Shown piece by piece: positions 54,746 through 64,000 of a stretch of 64,000 nt of DNA (positions within the stretch are counted from its first letter, which is position 1; the number at the start of each line of letters is the position of its first letter). This DNA is from Aquidulcibacter sp. (GTDB lineage Bacteria; Pseudomonadota; Alphaproteobacteria; Caulobacterales; Aquidulcibacteraceae), in assembly GCA_027532555.1 (NCBI GenBank), contig JAPZTJ010000031.1, positions 1-64,000 of the forward strand. Direction: 5' to 3'. Below the pieces are notes generated by a model. That model saw nothing but the letters and a program-made list of their open reading frames with translations, was not told the DNA's origin and made no database searches. The translations under genes were made by a program, and so were the position numbers.

Positions 54746-55795
54746 CTAGTTAAACTGCCGCTCTGGTCCCGCCAACGTGCAGCTAGCTTGAAGCCAGCGC
54801 AAGTTGATGCCTACTCGATTGGCTCCGTCATCCGCCCAAGAATAAGAGACCGCACGCGGGTTGCCCTTCTCGTGAACGTACAGTGTCAAGGAGGGTCTGT
54901 TGGTGCCGTATGGCCATTCCGCCAAGCGTAAGCGCAGATAGAACTCGCGCGCGGGCGATTCATCCGTCTTTATGGCAAGTTCTCCGCCCTGATCATGGAT
55001 CCAGCCACGCTCAAACGTCCAGCTTTCCTGACCTGCCCCCGAGTCACCGTGCTTGGCCCCGCGCAAGACAGAGGTCCAGCACGTAAATGGGCGCGCCTTA
55101 TTCAGTTTATGCGGCACATTCGCTCTATTGCCGTAGACATAGGCCCCTGTTTCATCGACGGCTTGGTCGAGGATGGTGAGGCTACGATTACTCAAGACGA
55201 GATTGTCCGTGATCACCAACGTCTTGCCGCTGCGCTGCGATTTTACGCGGCAAGCCCCGGGTTTCATCGTACCGATGAATTGTTGCTCTTGACGACGCCA
55301 ATAGACCTCACAACCCGGATAGAGCGTCATAGTGCCAGGGCTGAGGTCTGCGAGCTTAGTTGGGTCTTGATAGGCCCCTTTGATCGCTCGTGCTTGCTCA
55401 GGAGAGGGGGCAAAGATCTCTAGCTTGATCGCCTTTTCGGCCGCATCAATCGAGAAGCGATACAAGCGCTGGCGATAGATCTTATTGGGATCATTGTCAG
55501 AATATTGCTCGACATAGAACATGTTTGGGCCAAAGGCCGGTAAAGTCACGGGGGAAAAGATCGAATGAATGCGTCCGTTGCGTTCGACCTCAGGTGTCTT
55601 AAGCTCACCGTCAAAATAGACTTGCAAATCATTATCATAGCGACCGGGGAAATAATCGAGCAGGACGCGCAAATCCTTTGCCAAGACGTCTTGTGCGGTC
55701 GGCGCACGCTCTTGCGCCATCGCAAGCGGTGCCACACCGAGCATGACACCAAACCAAGCTAGGCTGCTGAAATGGGAAAAGGCTTTCGCAATCAT
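54746..55795 (-). CDS. Secreted CpcT/CpeT-like protein
   Basis: The 349-residue protein has a signal peptide (LAWFGVMLGVAPLAMA). It then shows the CpcT/CpeT layout: LLDYFPGRYDNDLQVYFD, HSIFSPVTLPAFGPNMFYVE, RQRLYRFSID, and MTLYPGCEVYWRRQEQQFIG with the Cys and Trp/Tyr pattern. In cyanobacteria this family attaches phycobilins to phycobiliproteins. A heterotroph with no phycobilisome genes must use the fold for another job, as in other Proteobacteria where it is unannotated. The C-terminal 130 residues have no match I know. ATG 55795 has AGGAGG four bases upstream. It lies downstream of a TonB receptor gene on the same strand. Confidence 0.82.
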   Translation of the reverse strand: MIAKAFSHFSSLAWFGVMLGVAPLAMAQERAPTAQDVLAKDLRVLLDYFPGRYDNDLQVYFDGELKTPEVERNGRIHSIFSPVTLPAFGPNMFYVEQYSDNDPNKIYRQRLYRFSIDAAEKAIKLEIFAPSPEQARAIKGAYQDPTKLADLSPGTMTLYPGCEVYWRRQEQQFIGTMKPGACRVKSQRSGKTLVITDNLVLSNRSLTILDQAVDETGAYVYGNRANVPHKLNKARPFTCWTSVLRGAKHGDSGAGQESWTFERGWIHDQGGELAIKTDESPAREFYLRLRLAEWPYGTNRPSLTLYVHEKGNPRAVSYSWADDGANRVGINLRWLQASCTLAGPERQFN

Positions 55796-55849
55796 TTGTG
55801 CCTCCTAAAGGATGCAAAGTCACAAGCGGTCAAAGTCATTCCACAAAAA

Positions 55850-55874
55850 AGCCCGACGCGAGGTGCGCCGGGCT
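55850..55874 (-). terminator. Rho-independent terminator after the TonB receptor gene
   Basis: Reverse-strand AGCCCGGCGC pairs with GCGTCGGGCT (one mismatch) around a short loop, followed by TTTTTTGTGG. It lies between the receptor stop (55901) and the CpcT-like start (55795), so read-through must occur or a second promoter exists for the latter. Confidence 0.75.
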
Positions 55875-55900
55875 CAAATGCTAAACGATCAGGGCATGAA

Positions 55901-58384
55901 TTAGTAGTTGACCTTCAGTTCCAAACCAACGCTGCGACCGCGGCGTGGCATGAAGAAGAAGGCGCGAGGGCTGCCAGTATCGATACCCGATGCGGCGGGG
56001 CCCGCTAGGCCAGCCGCAGCTGCAGAGCCTTGGAACACGTCAAACCAACGGGTTGCGATGGGGATGGTGTCTTCGTCGGTCAAATTCTTGCCCCAGAGCG
56101 ACACTTTCCAACGCTCGCCGCTGACACCGACGCGGCCACCGACCAAGGTGGTCTCACCGGTTTCAGCACCGCCATGCACTTGGATATATTTGGTGCCTTC
56201 ATAGGAAACATCCGCCGAAGCAAACAATTCCAAATTTCCGCCTAATTGACGGGAATAATCGACGTTGAAGCTGGCTTGATCTGCGGGCACCAAGGGGATC
56301 TTGGCCCCAACGATCGACCCATTTGCCCCTGGTAGTGGGACGACCGAACCGTTTGGCAAAGGTGGTGGGTTTGGCGAACCGGGCACACGACGGGTGCTGG
56401 TGCACGTCGTACCAATTTGATAGCCGCCTGAGGTCAGCGTGTACTGGAACTCGTCACACCCTTCGGTGAACTCGGAGCTGATGCGCGAGTAATTTAAGCT
56501 GAAGCCCAAATTGTCGGTCACGCGGAAGCGGAAGTCAGCTTCGAAACCCTGAATTTTCGCGTTACCCTGATTGGTGACGATCGAGGTCAAAACGCCGCTG
56601 GAGCCTGCAACCGCAGTCGTCAACTGCATGTCTTCAGCTTTGGTGTCATAGGCCGACAGAGCTAAGGTGCCGCGACCATCAAACAAGCGAGCCTTGTAGC
56701 CAACTTCATAATTGGTAGAGGTTTCTGGCTCGAATACTGGGAACCCATTAACCAGGCCCAAGGTTCCGTTCAAACCACCAGGCTTGGTGCCTTCGGCATA
56801 GATGCCATAAATGGTTTGGTTCTCATTCGGCTTCCAAGTCAGCGTTGCGCGTGGCGTGAAGGAGTCGAAGTTGCGGGAGTCGTCGTAGGTGAGGGCACCG
56901 TTTGTAATGCTGAAGTTCTGGGTCGAACGCTTTTCAGCCTGTTGGCGAGCTTCCAGATCGATCGATAAAGTGTCGGTGATATCAAAGCCCAAACGACCAA
57001 AAATCGCCCCGTTCGAGGTTGAGTTCGTGAGGTTCTTTTGGGTCGATACAACACCATTCACAGGCGTCGTTGCGCTTGCAACAAAGTCAATCGAGTAGCC
57101 GGTTTGATCAAGGCTGTAGCCATAAAGGCCCAACATCCAGCGGAGGCGCTTGTCTTGAGGCGACGAGAACTTCACTTCCAAAGACATGTCTTTAGAATCA
57201 GTTGTTCCAGAGCTGCCGAACAATGAATTTGACGTTGGGACGCCATTAGCCCCGATGCCTTGGGGGAAAGATGACCCGTTCAAGAAGTCAGAGTCAGAAC
57301 CCGTCTTCAAGGATTCATCGCGGAAGCCATAGCTGATGTTGACGGAATAATCGTTTGGCAGGTCGATATCGGCGATCAACGACCCAAAGGTCAGGTCCCG
57401 TTCAACGCCTAGGAAGGGGGCTGCTGGGCGGGTATTGTTGGCACCTGTGTTCTGGAAGTAAACGCCGGTATCTTTGATGACACCACAGAACCACTGGTTT
57501 GGATTGTTATCGGTGGTGGCCGCAGCCCCGCGATAAGCATTTGAGCGATAGCCGGGGAAGCAATTGTTCTTGCTGGAAGCTTGGAACCCGAAAGCACGTG
57601 GGCCATCTTCGTCCTGTGCATGAACAACGCGCGCCCGCAGGGTCAGGCCCTGCACAGGGCGGGCTTCCAATACACCACTTACGGACTTGGTTTTCTCGGA
57701 GCCAAGCGTTTCGTTCAGCGCGGCGGAGTTAGCCCATTCCCCGTCATAGGTGTAATAGCGCGCAGCCAAGCCACCCGAGAGCCAAGACGTGATCGGGCCA
57801 GCCAAGCGTAAGTTCGCGCTCTGCTCGTTATTGGAGCCAACCGACAGCGTTGCGCCAGCCTTCAAAGAAGAGCCTGGGCTGTTGGTTATAAAGTTGATTG
57901 CGCCGGAATAGGTGTTGCGACCATAAAGTGCCGATTGTGGCCCTTTGATAACTTCCACACGGGTCACATCGGCCAAATCGATCGAGGAAATATCGCCCTG
58001 ATAATAGACGCCATCGACGAAATAGGCAGTACCCGCTTCCACGCCAGGCTGAGTCCCCGCCAAGATCGAGGCAGCACCACGAACAACCGGACGGTCCGTC
58101 GCACGACCAAAGGCTTTAGAGAAAGACAAACCGGGCGTGAAGCGCGCCAGATCGTCAATTGCCTGAATGTTCAAGCGCGACACGTCTGCGGCACCAACGG
58201 CGGTCACGGCAACAGGTGTTGAGATCAGTGTTTCCTGGGTCTTACGAGCCGTCACGATGATGGTCTCAACTTTGGAACGATCTGCTTCGGTGTCCGCTGC
58301 GGCTTGGGCGAAGGAAGTACCGGGCATCGCAAGTGCGAGGGCCATCAGGGCTGCAGAACCAGTCAAAAGTAAGCGCTGTGTCAT
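55901..58384 (-). CDS. TonB-dependent outer-membrane receptor
   Basis: The 827-residue protein has a signal peptide (ALMALALAMPGTSFA), a TonB box-like VETIIVTARKTQ, and the plug domain (residues about 45-160, with AIDDLARFTPGLSFSK, RVEVIKGPQSALYGRNT and GAINFI). The beta-barrel runs to the C-terminal RRGRSVGLELKVNY, ending in an aromatic Tyr as expected. Such receptors import siderophores, vitamin B12 or oligosaccharides; the ligand cannot be inferred. ATG 58384 has GAGGAA upstream. It is followed by a terminator and the CpcT-like gene. About 300 bases (58385-58682) upstream hold nothing recognisable and probably the promoter. Confidence 0.95.
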   Translation of the reverse strand: MTQRLLLTGSAALMALALAMPGTSFAQAAADTEADRSKVETIIVTARKTQETLISTPVAVTAVGAADVSRLNIQAIDDLARFTPGLSFSKAFGRATDRPVVRGAASILAGTQPGVEAGTAYFVDGVYYQGDISSIDLADVTRVEVIKGPQSALYGRNTYSGAINFITNSPGSSLKAGATLSVGSNNEQSANLRLAGPITSWLSGGLAARYYTYDGEWANSAALNETLGSEKTKSVSGVLEARPVQGLTLRARVVHAQDEDGPRAFGFQASSKNNCFPGYRSNAYRGAAATTDNNPNQWFCGVIKDTGVYFQNTGANNTRPAAPFLGVERDLTFGSLIADIDLPNDYSVNISYGFRDESLKTGSDSDFLNGSSFPQGIGANGVPTSNSLFGSSGTTDSKDMSLEVKFSSPQDKRLRWMLGLYGYSLDQTGYSIDFVASATTPVNGVVSTQKNLTNSTSNGAIFGRLGFDITDTLSIDLEARQQAEKRSTQNFSITNGALTYDDSRNFDSFTPRATLTWKPNENQTIYGIYAEGTKPGGLNGTLGLVNGFPVFEPETSTNYEVGYKARLFDGRGTLALSAYDTKAEDMQLTTAVAGSSGVLTSIVTNQGNAKIQGFEADFRFRVTDNLGFSLNYSRISSEFTEGCDEFQYTLTSGGYQIGTTCTSTRRVPGSPNPPPLPNGSVVPLPGANGSIVGAKIPLVPADQASFNVDYSRQLGGNLELFASADVSYEGTKYIQVHGGAETGETTLVGGRVGVSGERWKVSLWGKNLTDEDTIPIATRWFDVFQGSAAAAGLAGPAASGIDTGSPRAFFFMPRRGRSVGLELKVNY

Positions 58385-58682
58385 TTGGTATTCCTCTATG
58401 GAACGTCGCCGCCGCCGCACACACTTGCGGCCGGATCACGGATGATGACAAATGTGTAAAGAGTATATCAAATTCTGGGAAGGTGTGTTCTGCGAATTTT
58501 TGTCTCGTTATCCAGCTTTAGTGGCCAATGAGCAACACATAGGCCCAACTTGGGCGCGAAATGAGCGATTTTACAGGCTTGTCGGCCTGTTCAAGCCATG
58601 CTCCTGGGTTCTCGCTGGACGCGCAGCTCAGACAGTTGATGCAGAAATGGCAGGGATTTTAGCGGCCTTGTGCGCGCCTCAT

Positions 58683-59750
58683 CTAAAGCGCGGCTAGGAT
58701 CGCAGTCCCCATGTCGGCAGTCGACAGATTGCCGCCCAGGTCGGCTGTACGTGCGCCATTATTCAAGGCTGCTTCAACAGCGGCGAAGAGCCTATCCGCG
58801 AGGGCCTCTTCACCCAATGACCAGCGCAACGCCATTTCCAAAGACAAAATCGCGGCAACGGGGTTAGCGAGACCATTACCGGCGATATCAGGTGCCGAGC
58901 CATGGATCGGCTCGTAGAGGCCGGGTTTGCCAGCGCTTCCCAAGGCCGCCGACGGCAAAAGACCGATTGAGCCCGTACAAGCAGCAGCTAGGTCGGAAAG
59001 CACATCGCCAAAGAGATTATCGGTCAGCAAAACATCGAACTGCTGTGGCGCGCGAACCAACTGCATGGCCGCATTATCGGCATACATGTGCTCGAGATCC
59101 ACATCGCTATAGTCGCTGGCGTGCAGGGCCGTGACTTCCTGACGCCACAAAAGCCCCGATTCCATAACGTTTGATTTCTCAAGGCTCGTCACCTTATTGG
59201 AGCGCTTGCGTGCAAGTTCAAATGCAACACGGGCAACGCGCCGAATTTCGGCACTGGTATAGACTTGATTGTCAAAGCCGCGCTTGCTGCCATCGGGCAA
59301 GGTCTCAATGCCGCGCGGCGTGCCAAAATAGACCCCACCCGTCAATTCCCGCACGAAGACAATATCAAGCCCCTCAACCAAATGGCGCTTCAGACCAGAT
59401 GCGTCGGCTAAAGCTGCAAAGCATAAGGCAGGGCGGAGATTGGCATATACGTCCATCTCTTTGCGAAGGCGCAACAAACCCATCTCTGGACGAAGCTCAC
59501 GGGCAACATTTGCCCATTTCGGCCCACCCACTGCCCCCATCAAAACTGCTTGCGCAGACTTGGCCGTCGCCACCACGGCATCGGTAATCGGTACACCGTG
59601 GACATCCAGACTGGCCCCACCAAACAAAGCGGTTTCAACGTCTAGCTTTAGACCATGCTGCGCCACTAACTGCCCGAGCACACGCTCTACTTCAGTCATC
59701 ACTTCGGGGCCGATGCCATCACCGGGCAATAGGAGGAGTTTGTTTGTCAT
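58683..59750 (-). CDS. leuB: 3-isopropylmalate dehydrogenase
   Basis: LeuB oxidises 3-isopropylmalate in leucine synthesis, with NAD and Mg. The 355-residue protein has [18 protein letters not shown], the substrate/Mg signature [12 protein letters not shown] with the later [27 protein letters not shown] and [12 protein letters not shown] (nucleotide loop). Length and motifs are normal. It is the last gene of a reverse-strand run xthA, a hypothetical gene, leuD, a small frame and leuB. leuC, its pathway partner, lies 2.4 kb away on the other strand. Confidence 0.96.
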   Translation of the reverse strand: MTNKLLLLPGDGIGPEVMTEVERVLGQLVAQHGLKLDVETALFGGASLDVHGVPITDAVVATAKSAQAVLMGAVGGPKWANVARELRPEMGLLRLRKEMDVYANLRPALCFAALADASGLKRHLVEGLDIVFVRELTGGVYFGTPRGIETLPDGSKRGFDNQVYTSAEIRRVARVAFELARKRSNKVTSLEKSNVMESGLLWRQEVTALHASDYSDVDLEHMYADNAAMQLVRAPQQFDVLLTDNLFGDVLSDLAAACTGSIGLLPSAALGSAGKPGLYEPIHGSAPDIAGNGLANPVAAILSLEMALRWSLGEEALADRLFAAVEAALNNGARTADLGGNLSTADMGTAILAAL

Positions 59751-59806
59751 ACATCGCCCATAGCCACGAAATGCGTGCCTGTCACGGACGAATGCAGGGG
59801 CCGTAC

Positions 59807-60010
59807 TTAAGCGGCTTCGCGATAGCCGACTGGTGCGATGGGCCCCGCAGCCCCAACCCCGATCTCTTCTGAGGTCAAGGTGTCCACATCAGAGTAGGAG
59901 TCGAAAATCATCGCTTCGATTTCTTCAGTCGGGGCAACGAATACCGCCAATGGTCCAATGGCCGCTGCTAAGGCGCTCAAAAAGCCTGGATCCAAGAATT
60001 GGTCGAGCAC
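59807..60010 (-). CDS. Small hypothetical protein between leuD and leuB (67 aa)
   Basis: A GTG start at 60010 with AGAGG eight bases upstream opens a 67-residue acidic frame. It has a hydrophobic N-terminal stretch ([16 protein letters not shown]) and an acidic middle ([20 protein letters not shown]). No family is recognised. It sits 56 bases upstream of leuB and about 100 downstream of leuD. It may be a real small gene in the leu run or a chance frame; the ribosome site favours the former. Confidence 0.45.
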   Translation of the reverse strand: MLDQFLDPGFLSALAAAIGPLAVFVAPTEEIEAMIFDSYSDVDTLTSEEIGVGAAGPIAPVGYREAA

Positions 60011-60109
60011 GAAATCTGCCTCTTACTGATACCATTAACGAATTGGTAACAGAAATTAAGCAGATATGAATAAGTTTGAAAAGCATTTAATCTAATTTTT
60101 ATAAGCACT

Positions 60110-60715
60110 TCAGCCCAGCCAAGGCGTCATTAACTTTCTTTTGTGTTCATGTTCCGCGATTTGATCCTGCTGCTTAAGACTCTGCCCGATTTCGTCCAGC
60201 CCCTCCAATAAGGACTTCTTGCGACCTGGGTCGATCTCAAAATGGTAAACTTTACCATCAGGACCGGTCAGGGTTTGGGCAGCCAGATCAATTTCAAAGC
60301 GCGCATTTTGCCCATTAGCTTGGTTCATCAAGGCATCGACCTGCGCCGCATCCAAGACAAGCGGCAACACTCCATTCTTGAAACAATTATTGAAAAAAAT
60401 GTCCGCAAAGGATGCGGAGATCACACATTCGATCCCATAATCCAACAGCGCCCAAGGGGCATGCTCACGCGATGAACCGCAACCAAAGTTTGGCCCTGCA
60501 ATCAGGATTTTTGCGCCAGAATAGGCAGGCTTGTTCAGCACAAACTCAGGATTTGGCGATCCATCTGGCAAGAAACGCATGTCAAAAAATAGACCGCGTG
60601 ACAGGCCGGTACGCTCGACAGTCGATAGAAACTGCTTGGGGATGATCTGATCGGTATCAATGTTAGCCACAGGCAATGGGGCTGCATGGGCAGCCAGCTT
60701 TGTAAACTTCTTCAT
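60110..60715 (-). CDS. leuD: 3-isopropylmalate dehydratase, small subunit
   Basis: LeuD pairs with LeuC to isomerise isopropylmalate. The 201-residue protein shows [20 protein letters not shown], the swivel-domain motif [20 protein letters not shown] (active-site Ser and Arg), [20 protein letters not shown] and a normal C-terminus. Start ATG 60715 is the family start. It follows the hypothetical gene at 60755 by 39 bases and precedes a small frame and leuB. Its partner leuC is on the opposite strand, 1.5 kb away. Confidence 0.96.
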   Translation of the reverse strand: MKKFTKLAAHAAPLPVANIDTDQIIPKQFLSTVERTGLSRGLFFDMRFLPDGSPNPEFVLNKPAYSGAKILIAGPNFGCGSSREHAPWALLDYGIECVISASFADIFFNNCFKNGVLPLVLDAAQVDALMNQANGQNARFEIDLAAQTLTGPDGKVYHFEIDPGRKKSLLEGLDEIGQSLKQQDQIAEHEHKRKLMTPWLG

Positions 60716-60754
60716 CGTGGGTCCATCCTGTCCAGAAATTCTGTGTGCCAGCCT

Positions 60755-61324
60755 TTAGGGCTCATCAACCGTCACACTAAATGAGCCGCCAGACTTCTCA
60801 ATTGTGACTTTTTCCTTATCCGGCGACTTGATCTCTAGGCTGCCATCGCCGTCCGCATCAAACTGGCCCGTGAAGATAGCGCCCTCCTTATCGGTGCAAC
60901 TCACGTCTTCTAGGGTGTTCAATGCTGCCTCAGAGGCCTTGGTCAGGACAGGGCTACAATTTAGGTCGCCTCTTGTCTGCTCCTTTTTCAGAGCTGTTAC
61001 CACGGTGCTGCGAAACTCGCCCAACACGCCACCCATAATGGCATTCAGCCATGGGGCGTCGTCTAGTTTGAGCGTTTTGGTCGCGGCGGGTTCAGCCCTT
61101 GCCTTATCTTCTGTGGCACCAGCCTCAGCCGCCAGTTGCGCAGCATCCTTGCTTGCAGCAGGCGGTGGCGGAGCCTGCATGGTGCGAGGATTATCCACGA
61201 CCTCAAAAGTTGGGTTGATTTCAACAGGTTTGGGCCTGAGAGCTTGGTAGGCCCCAAGGCCGAAAATCGTTGCACCAATAATCATCAGCGGTACAAAAAT
61301 GCCCGAACCCTGCTTCTTTGCCAT
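60755..61324 (-). CDS. Hypothetical membrane-anchored protein (189 aa)
   Basis: The 189-residue protein has an N-terminal membrane segment (residues about 9-25, FVPLMIIGATIFGLGAYQAL), a Pro/Ala-rich linker (about 45-85) and a C-terminal periplasmic domain (about 95-189). The domain has two Cys (LNCSPVL and VSCTDKE) that may form a disulfide and an Asp/Gly-rich FDADGDGSLEIKSPDKE segment resembling a calcium-loop-like turn. I recognise no family. It starts five bases after xthA ends and is followed by leuD, so all three are probably co-transcribed. Confidence 0.75.
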   Translation of the reverse strand: MAKKQGSGIFVPLMIIGATIFGLGAYQALRPKPVEINPTFEVVDNPRTMQAPPPPAASKDAAQLAAEAGATEDKARAEPAATKTLKLDDAPWLNAIMGGVLGEFRSTVVTALKKEQTRGDLNCSPVLTKASEAALNTLEDVSCTDKEGAIFTGQFDADGDGSLEIKSPDKEKVTIEKSGGSFSVTVDEP

Positions 61325-61329
61325 ATCGC

Positions 61330-62130
61330 CTAAACCTCAAATGCCGCCACGACGGGGACGTGGTCACTGGGCTTTTCCCATGCACGCGCGTCTTTGTGAA
61401 TGGCGAAACTCTCCTTGATGAAGCGGGGTGCAAAGTCGGTATTGGCCCAAATGTGATCCAACCGGCGACCGCGATCATTCTTGGTCCAATCAGGAGACCG
61501 GTAGCTCCACCACGAGAATACTTTCTCGGGCGCTGGGCGGGCGACGCGCGCCAAATCGACCAGCCCGCCGCGCTCTAGAATGCGGCCCATGGCATTGGTC
61601 TCCACAGGGGTATGACTGACAACGTTCAACAATTGCTTATGGCCCCAAACGTCATGTTCACCCGGCGCGACATTCAAGTCTCCAACCACGACAAGCGGAT
61701 CCGCGCATTTTCGGCTCGCATAATAAGCTTCCATGCGCTCAAGAAACGATAGTTTATGATCAAACTTTGGGTTTATCTGTGTATCCGGTTCGTCCCCGCC
61801 AGCAGGCACATAAAGATTATGGATCGTGACGCCAGCAACCTTCACAGCCGCAACACGGGCCTCTTCGTGGCGACAAAAGCCAGGTTCCTCAGCCTCTTCC
61901 AGCGGAAGACGGGAGGCAATCGCCACCCCATGCCAGCCCTTTTGCCCACGGATATGCAGGTGGGGGAGACCCATCTCGGTGAAGGCAGCAGTTGGAAATT
62001 CGCCATTGCGGCATTTGATTTCCTGCAAGCACAAAACATCCGGGCGATGCTGTTCAACAAAGCGCTGTACCAACCCTGCGCGCAGGCGAACCGAGTTAAT
62101 GTTCCAAGTGGCAACTGAAAGACGTGTCAT
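61330..62130 (-). CDS. xthA: Exodeoxyribonuclease III / AP endonuclease
   Basis: XthA cuts DNA at abasic sites and has 3'-5' exonuclease activity in base excision repair. The 266-residue protein has the endonuclease/exonuclease/phosphatase fold: [25 protein letters not shown] (catalytic Glu), [51 protein letters not shown] and the final [12 protein letters not shown]. Length is normal. It heads the run toward leuD/leuB and is divergent from leuC with 54 bases between, a shared promoter region. Confidence 0.95.
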   Translation of the reverse strand: MTRLSVATWNINSVRLRAGLVQRFVEQHRPDVLCLQEIKCRNGEFPTAAFTEMGLPHLHIRGQKGWHGVAIASRLPLEEAEEPGFCRHEEARVAAVKVAGVTIHNLYVPAGGDEPDTQINPKFDHKLSFLERMEAYYASRKCADPLVVVGDLNVAPGEHDVWGHKQLLNVVSHTPVETNAMGRILERGGLVDLARVARPAPEKVFSWWSYRSPDWTKNDRGRRLDHIWANTDFAPRFIKESFAIHKDARAWEKPSDHVPVVAAFEV

Positions 62131-62184
62131 CCCACTGGCTTAAGCGACTTGGGAGAAATGGGAAAGTGCGCTAAGCGGCAAAGC

Positions 62185-63594
62185 ATGGGAAAGACACTTT
62201 ATGACAAGATTTGGGACAACCATGTCGTCGGCACGGCCGAGGATGGGGTCTCCCTTCTCTATATCGACTTGCATTTGATCCATGAGGTCACAACCCCGCA
62301 GGCCTTTGCGGGGCTGAAGGCAGCTGGCCGCCCCGTGCGACGCCCTGACCTGACCTTGGCAGTGGCCGATCACAACACGCCAACTGAAAACCAAGCCGCC
62401 GGCGTGGATGCTGTCGCTGACCCAGAAGCCCGGCTGCAATTGCAGACGCTTAGCCGCAATGTGGCTGAGTATGGGATCGAGTTCTTTCCAATGGGCGAAA
62501 TCCGAAATGGCATTGTCCATGTGGTTGGGCCGGAACAAGGCCGCACGCAGCCCGGCATGACCATCGTATGTGGCGATAGCCATACCTCAACACATGGTGC
62601 TTTTGGCGCACTCGCCCATGGTATTGGCACCAGCGAGGTCGAACATGTGTTGGCGACGCAGACGTTGCGCGCCCGAAAAATGAAAAACATGGCGGTGATT
62701 ATTGAGGGCAACTTGGCGCCAGGCGTTGGTGCCAAGGACATCGCCTTGGCGATTTGCGCCAAGATCGGCACGGCAGGCGGCACAGGCCATGTCATCGAAT
62801 ATCGTGGTTCTGCCATCCGTAGCCTTTCCGCTGAAGGGCGCATGACCTTGTGTAATATGGCGATCGAGGCCGGCGCGCGCGCGGGACTGGTTGCCCCTGA
62901 TGACGTCACATTCGCTTATCTAAAGGGACGCCCTTCCGCACCCAAGGCAGGCGCGTGGGACGAGGCAATCTCATTCTGGAAAACCCTCTTCACCGACGAG
63001 GATGCGGTTTTCGACCAAATTGTTGAAATTCGCGCGGAAAGCATCGCGCCACTGGTGACTTGGGGCACAAGCCCGGAGCAAGTGGTAGCAATTGACGGTG
63101 TTGCCCCAGACCCAGAGGACTTTAGCGACCCAATCGAACGCGAAACCGCACGCCGCTCCTTGACCTATATGGGCATTGAGGCCGGTCAGAAAATGACCGA
63201 TCTTGCCATTCAACGGGTCTTCATCGGCTCGTGCACCAATTCGCGGATTGAGGATTTGCGCACGGTGGCAGCACTCGTTCAGGGTAAGCGGGTAGCTGAT
63301 GGCGTTCGCGCGATGATCGTGCCTGGCTCCGGCCTTGTCCGCTATCAAGCGGAAGAGGAAGGCTTGGACGAGATCTTTTTGGCGGCAGGATTTGAGTGGC
63401 GCGAACCTGGCTGCTCCATGTGCTTGGGCATGAACCCAGATCGACTTGTGCCGTTTGAGCGCTGTGCGTCCACTTCCAACCGCAATTTCGAAGGCCGCCA
63501 AGGCCGCGATGGGCGTACCCACCTAGTCTCACCGGCCATGGCAGCGGCTGCCGCCCTGACGGGACGATTAAGCGACATTCGCGAGTTGCTGTAA
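62185..63594 (+). CDS. leuC: 3-isopropylmalate dehydratase, large subunit
   Basis: The 469-residue aconitase-family protein has [12 protein letters not shown] at the start, VADHNTPT, the substrate contacts [35 protein letters not shown] with the first cluster Cys, and [12 protein letters not shown] with the other two. These are the 4Fe-4S ligands. ATG 62185 is the family start. The partner leuD is on the other strand 1.5 kb away, so subunits are made from different transcripts. Divergent from xthA. Confidence 0.96.
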   Translation: MGKTLYDKIWDNHVVGTAEDGVSLLYIDLHLIHEVTTPQAFAGLKAAGRPVRRPDLTLAVADHNTPTENQAAGVDAVADPEARLQLQTLSRNVAEYGIEFFPMGEIRNGIVHVVGPEQGRTQPGMTIVCGDSHTSTHGAFGALAHGIGTSEVEHVLATQTLRARKMKNMAVIIEGNLAPGVGAKDIALAICAKIGTAGGTGHVIEYRGSAIRSLSAEGRMTLCNMAIEAGARAGLVAPDDVTFAYLKGRPSAPKAGAWDEAISFWKTLFTDEDAVFDQIVEIRAESIAPLVTWGTSPEQVVAIDGVAPDPEDFSDPIERETARRSLTYMGIEAGQKMTDLAIQRVFIGSCTNSRIEDLRTVAALVQGKRVADGVRAMIVPGSGLVRYQAEEEGLDEIFLAAGFEWREPGCSMCLGMNPDRLVPFERCASTSNRNFEGRQGRDGRTHLVSPAMAAAAALTGRLSDIRELL

Positions 63595-63612
63595 GTTTGG
63601 AAGTGGCCTGCG

Positions 63613-63999
63613 CTAGCGCGCTGGCTCACCTCGGGCCAATCTCGTGCATTGCGCAACCCAGTTTTCCCGATAAACACGAGCGCCAAAGGTCGGCAGATTC
63701 TTGGACAACCAAGCTAATTGGTCAATATTCATCGTGGCGATTTGGTAGAAGTAATAGATGCCTTGGGCATTCAACCAAGCCTTGTTCTTCGGGCCCACGC
63801 CATCAATCAACAAGAGTTCATCTGGATTAGCCCGACGACGGGAGCGCGGCGGAGCTTTGCCAGCGCCAGCCAAGGCAATCGCTTCTTCTAACGCCTCAGC
63901 AGACGATCTAGCCAAGGGCGACGGCGTGAAATTTTGGTTGCTGATGGGTTCAAGTGGTGGCGGCGGAGGTGGTGGTGGGAGCGCGACCGCTTTCACTTT
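63613..63999 (-). CDS. Helix-hairpin-helix-type (H3TH/COG3743-like) protein, cut by the window edge
   Basis: The visible 128 residues end a longer gene whose start lies beyond 64000. They have a run of eight Pro at the first visible residues (VALPPPPPPPPLEP) and a basic linker (APPRSRRRANPDE). A C-terminal helix-3-turn-helix domain begins DELLLIDGVGPKNKAWLNAQ and continues YYFYQIATMNIDQLAWLSKN, VYRENWVAQ. This domain (COG3743-like, related to flap endonuclease helix-hairpins) occurs in Alphaproteobacteria as the tail of varied proteins, including NuoE. Function depends on the missing N-terminal part. Confidence 0.75.
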   Translation of the reverse strand, partial: KVKAVALPPPPPPPPLEPISNQNFTPSPLARSSAEALEEAIALAGAGKAPPRSRRRANPDELLLIDGVGPKNKAWLNAQGIYYFYQIATMNIDQLAWLSKNLPTFGARVYRENWVAQCTRLARGEPAR

Positions 64000-64000
64000 G

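Noticed and set aside
58452-58697. 81-codon plus-strand frame between the TonB receptor and leuB
   Set aside because: It overlaps the leuB 3' end, has no ribosome site and no known family; the region is more likely the receptor promoter.
1-64000. CRISPR arrays, tRNA and rRNA genes
   Set aside because: No regularly spaced direct repeats, cloverleaf-like sequence or ribosomal RNA core was seen in the gaps between genes; a dedicated search was not possible.

Overview
The window looks like chromosome of an alphaproteobacterium. Support comes from gene content and order: the pheA-kdsB-membrane cytochrome c neighbourhood, etfBA with a 3-hydroxybutyryl-CoA dehydrogenase, an IscU-like scaffold gene next to yidD and thrS, single-domain DivK-type receivers, and a large TonB-dependent receptor. 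The lineage within the class (Caulobacterales, Sphingomonadales or a relative) cannot be fixed from the sequence alone.

Region 1 (1 to about 8.2 kb) is accessory DNA, best read as the worn remains of an integrative mobilizable element. It begins with a tyrosine recombinase cut off by an IS21-family insertion sequence (322-2854; 50-bp inverted ends, frameshifted istA, intact istB, no target duplication). After the IS come a small orphan gene and a cargo set of three genes (ABM-like protein, WYL/YafY regulator, DUF6194 protein) behind a perfect 18-bp-arm palindrome. Then follow a 59-codon reverse-strand gene whose 3' end is duplicated upstream, a ParD/ParE toxin-antitoxin pair with a strong promoter, and a mobC-relaxase pair. 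A gamma-glutamylcyclotransferase-like gene and a nested palindromic repeat mark the probable edge.

Region 2 (8.4-25 kb) is core metabolism and envelope: 3-hydroxybutyryl-CoA dehydrogenase, an XRE regulator, YHS and DoxX proteins, pheA-kdsB, a membrane cytochrome c, etfBA, a divergent polyprenyl-phosphate glycosyltransferase / ArnT-like pair, an IclR regulator, and a reverse-strand run (IscU-like scaffold, yidD, thrS, O-antigen ligase, glycosyltransferase) with overlapping genes. A decayed Nudix gene sits upstream of that run.

Region 3 (25.4-41.7 kb) carries a signalling cluster (hybrid histidine kinase whose own receiver has Asn at the phospho-acceptor site, plus two output-less receivers), a lysine 2,3-aminomutase-like gene overlapping dut, pheS without pheT, an M3 peptidase, rpmI-rplT, ahcY, a lytic transglycosylase, an MFS exporter and a secreted purple-acid-type phosphatase.

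Region 4 (41.7-64 kb) has yggT, folD, a secreted GH97 glycosidase, an oxyR-sterol desaturase pair, oligopeptidase B, a TauD-type dioxygenase, a Tat-exported amine oxidase, a chemoreceptor, a CpcT/CpeT-like protein downstream of a TonB-dependent receptor, and leucine biosynthesis split into leuC (+) and leuD/leuB (-) around xthA. The last gene is cut by the window edge. I saw no tRNA, rRNA or CRISPR array. Nothing here amounts to a clearly new multi-gene defence or biosynthetic system. The strongest leads are the palindrome-controlled cargo trio, the tyrosine-less relaxase, the output-less signalling trio, and the CpcT-like/receptor pair.
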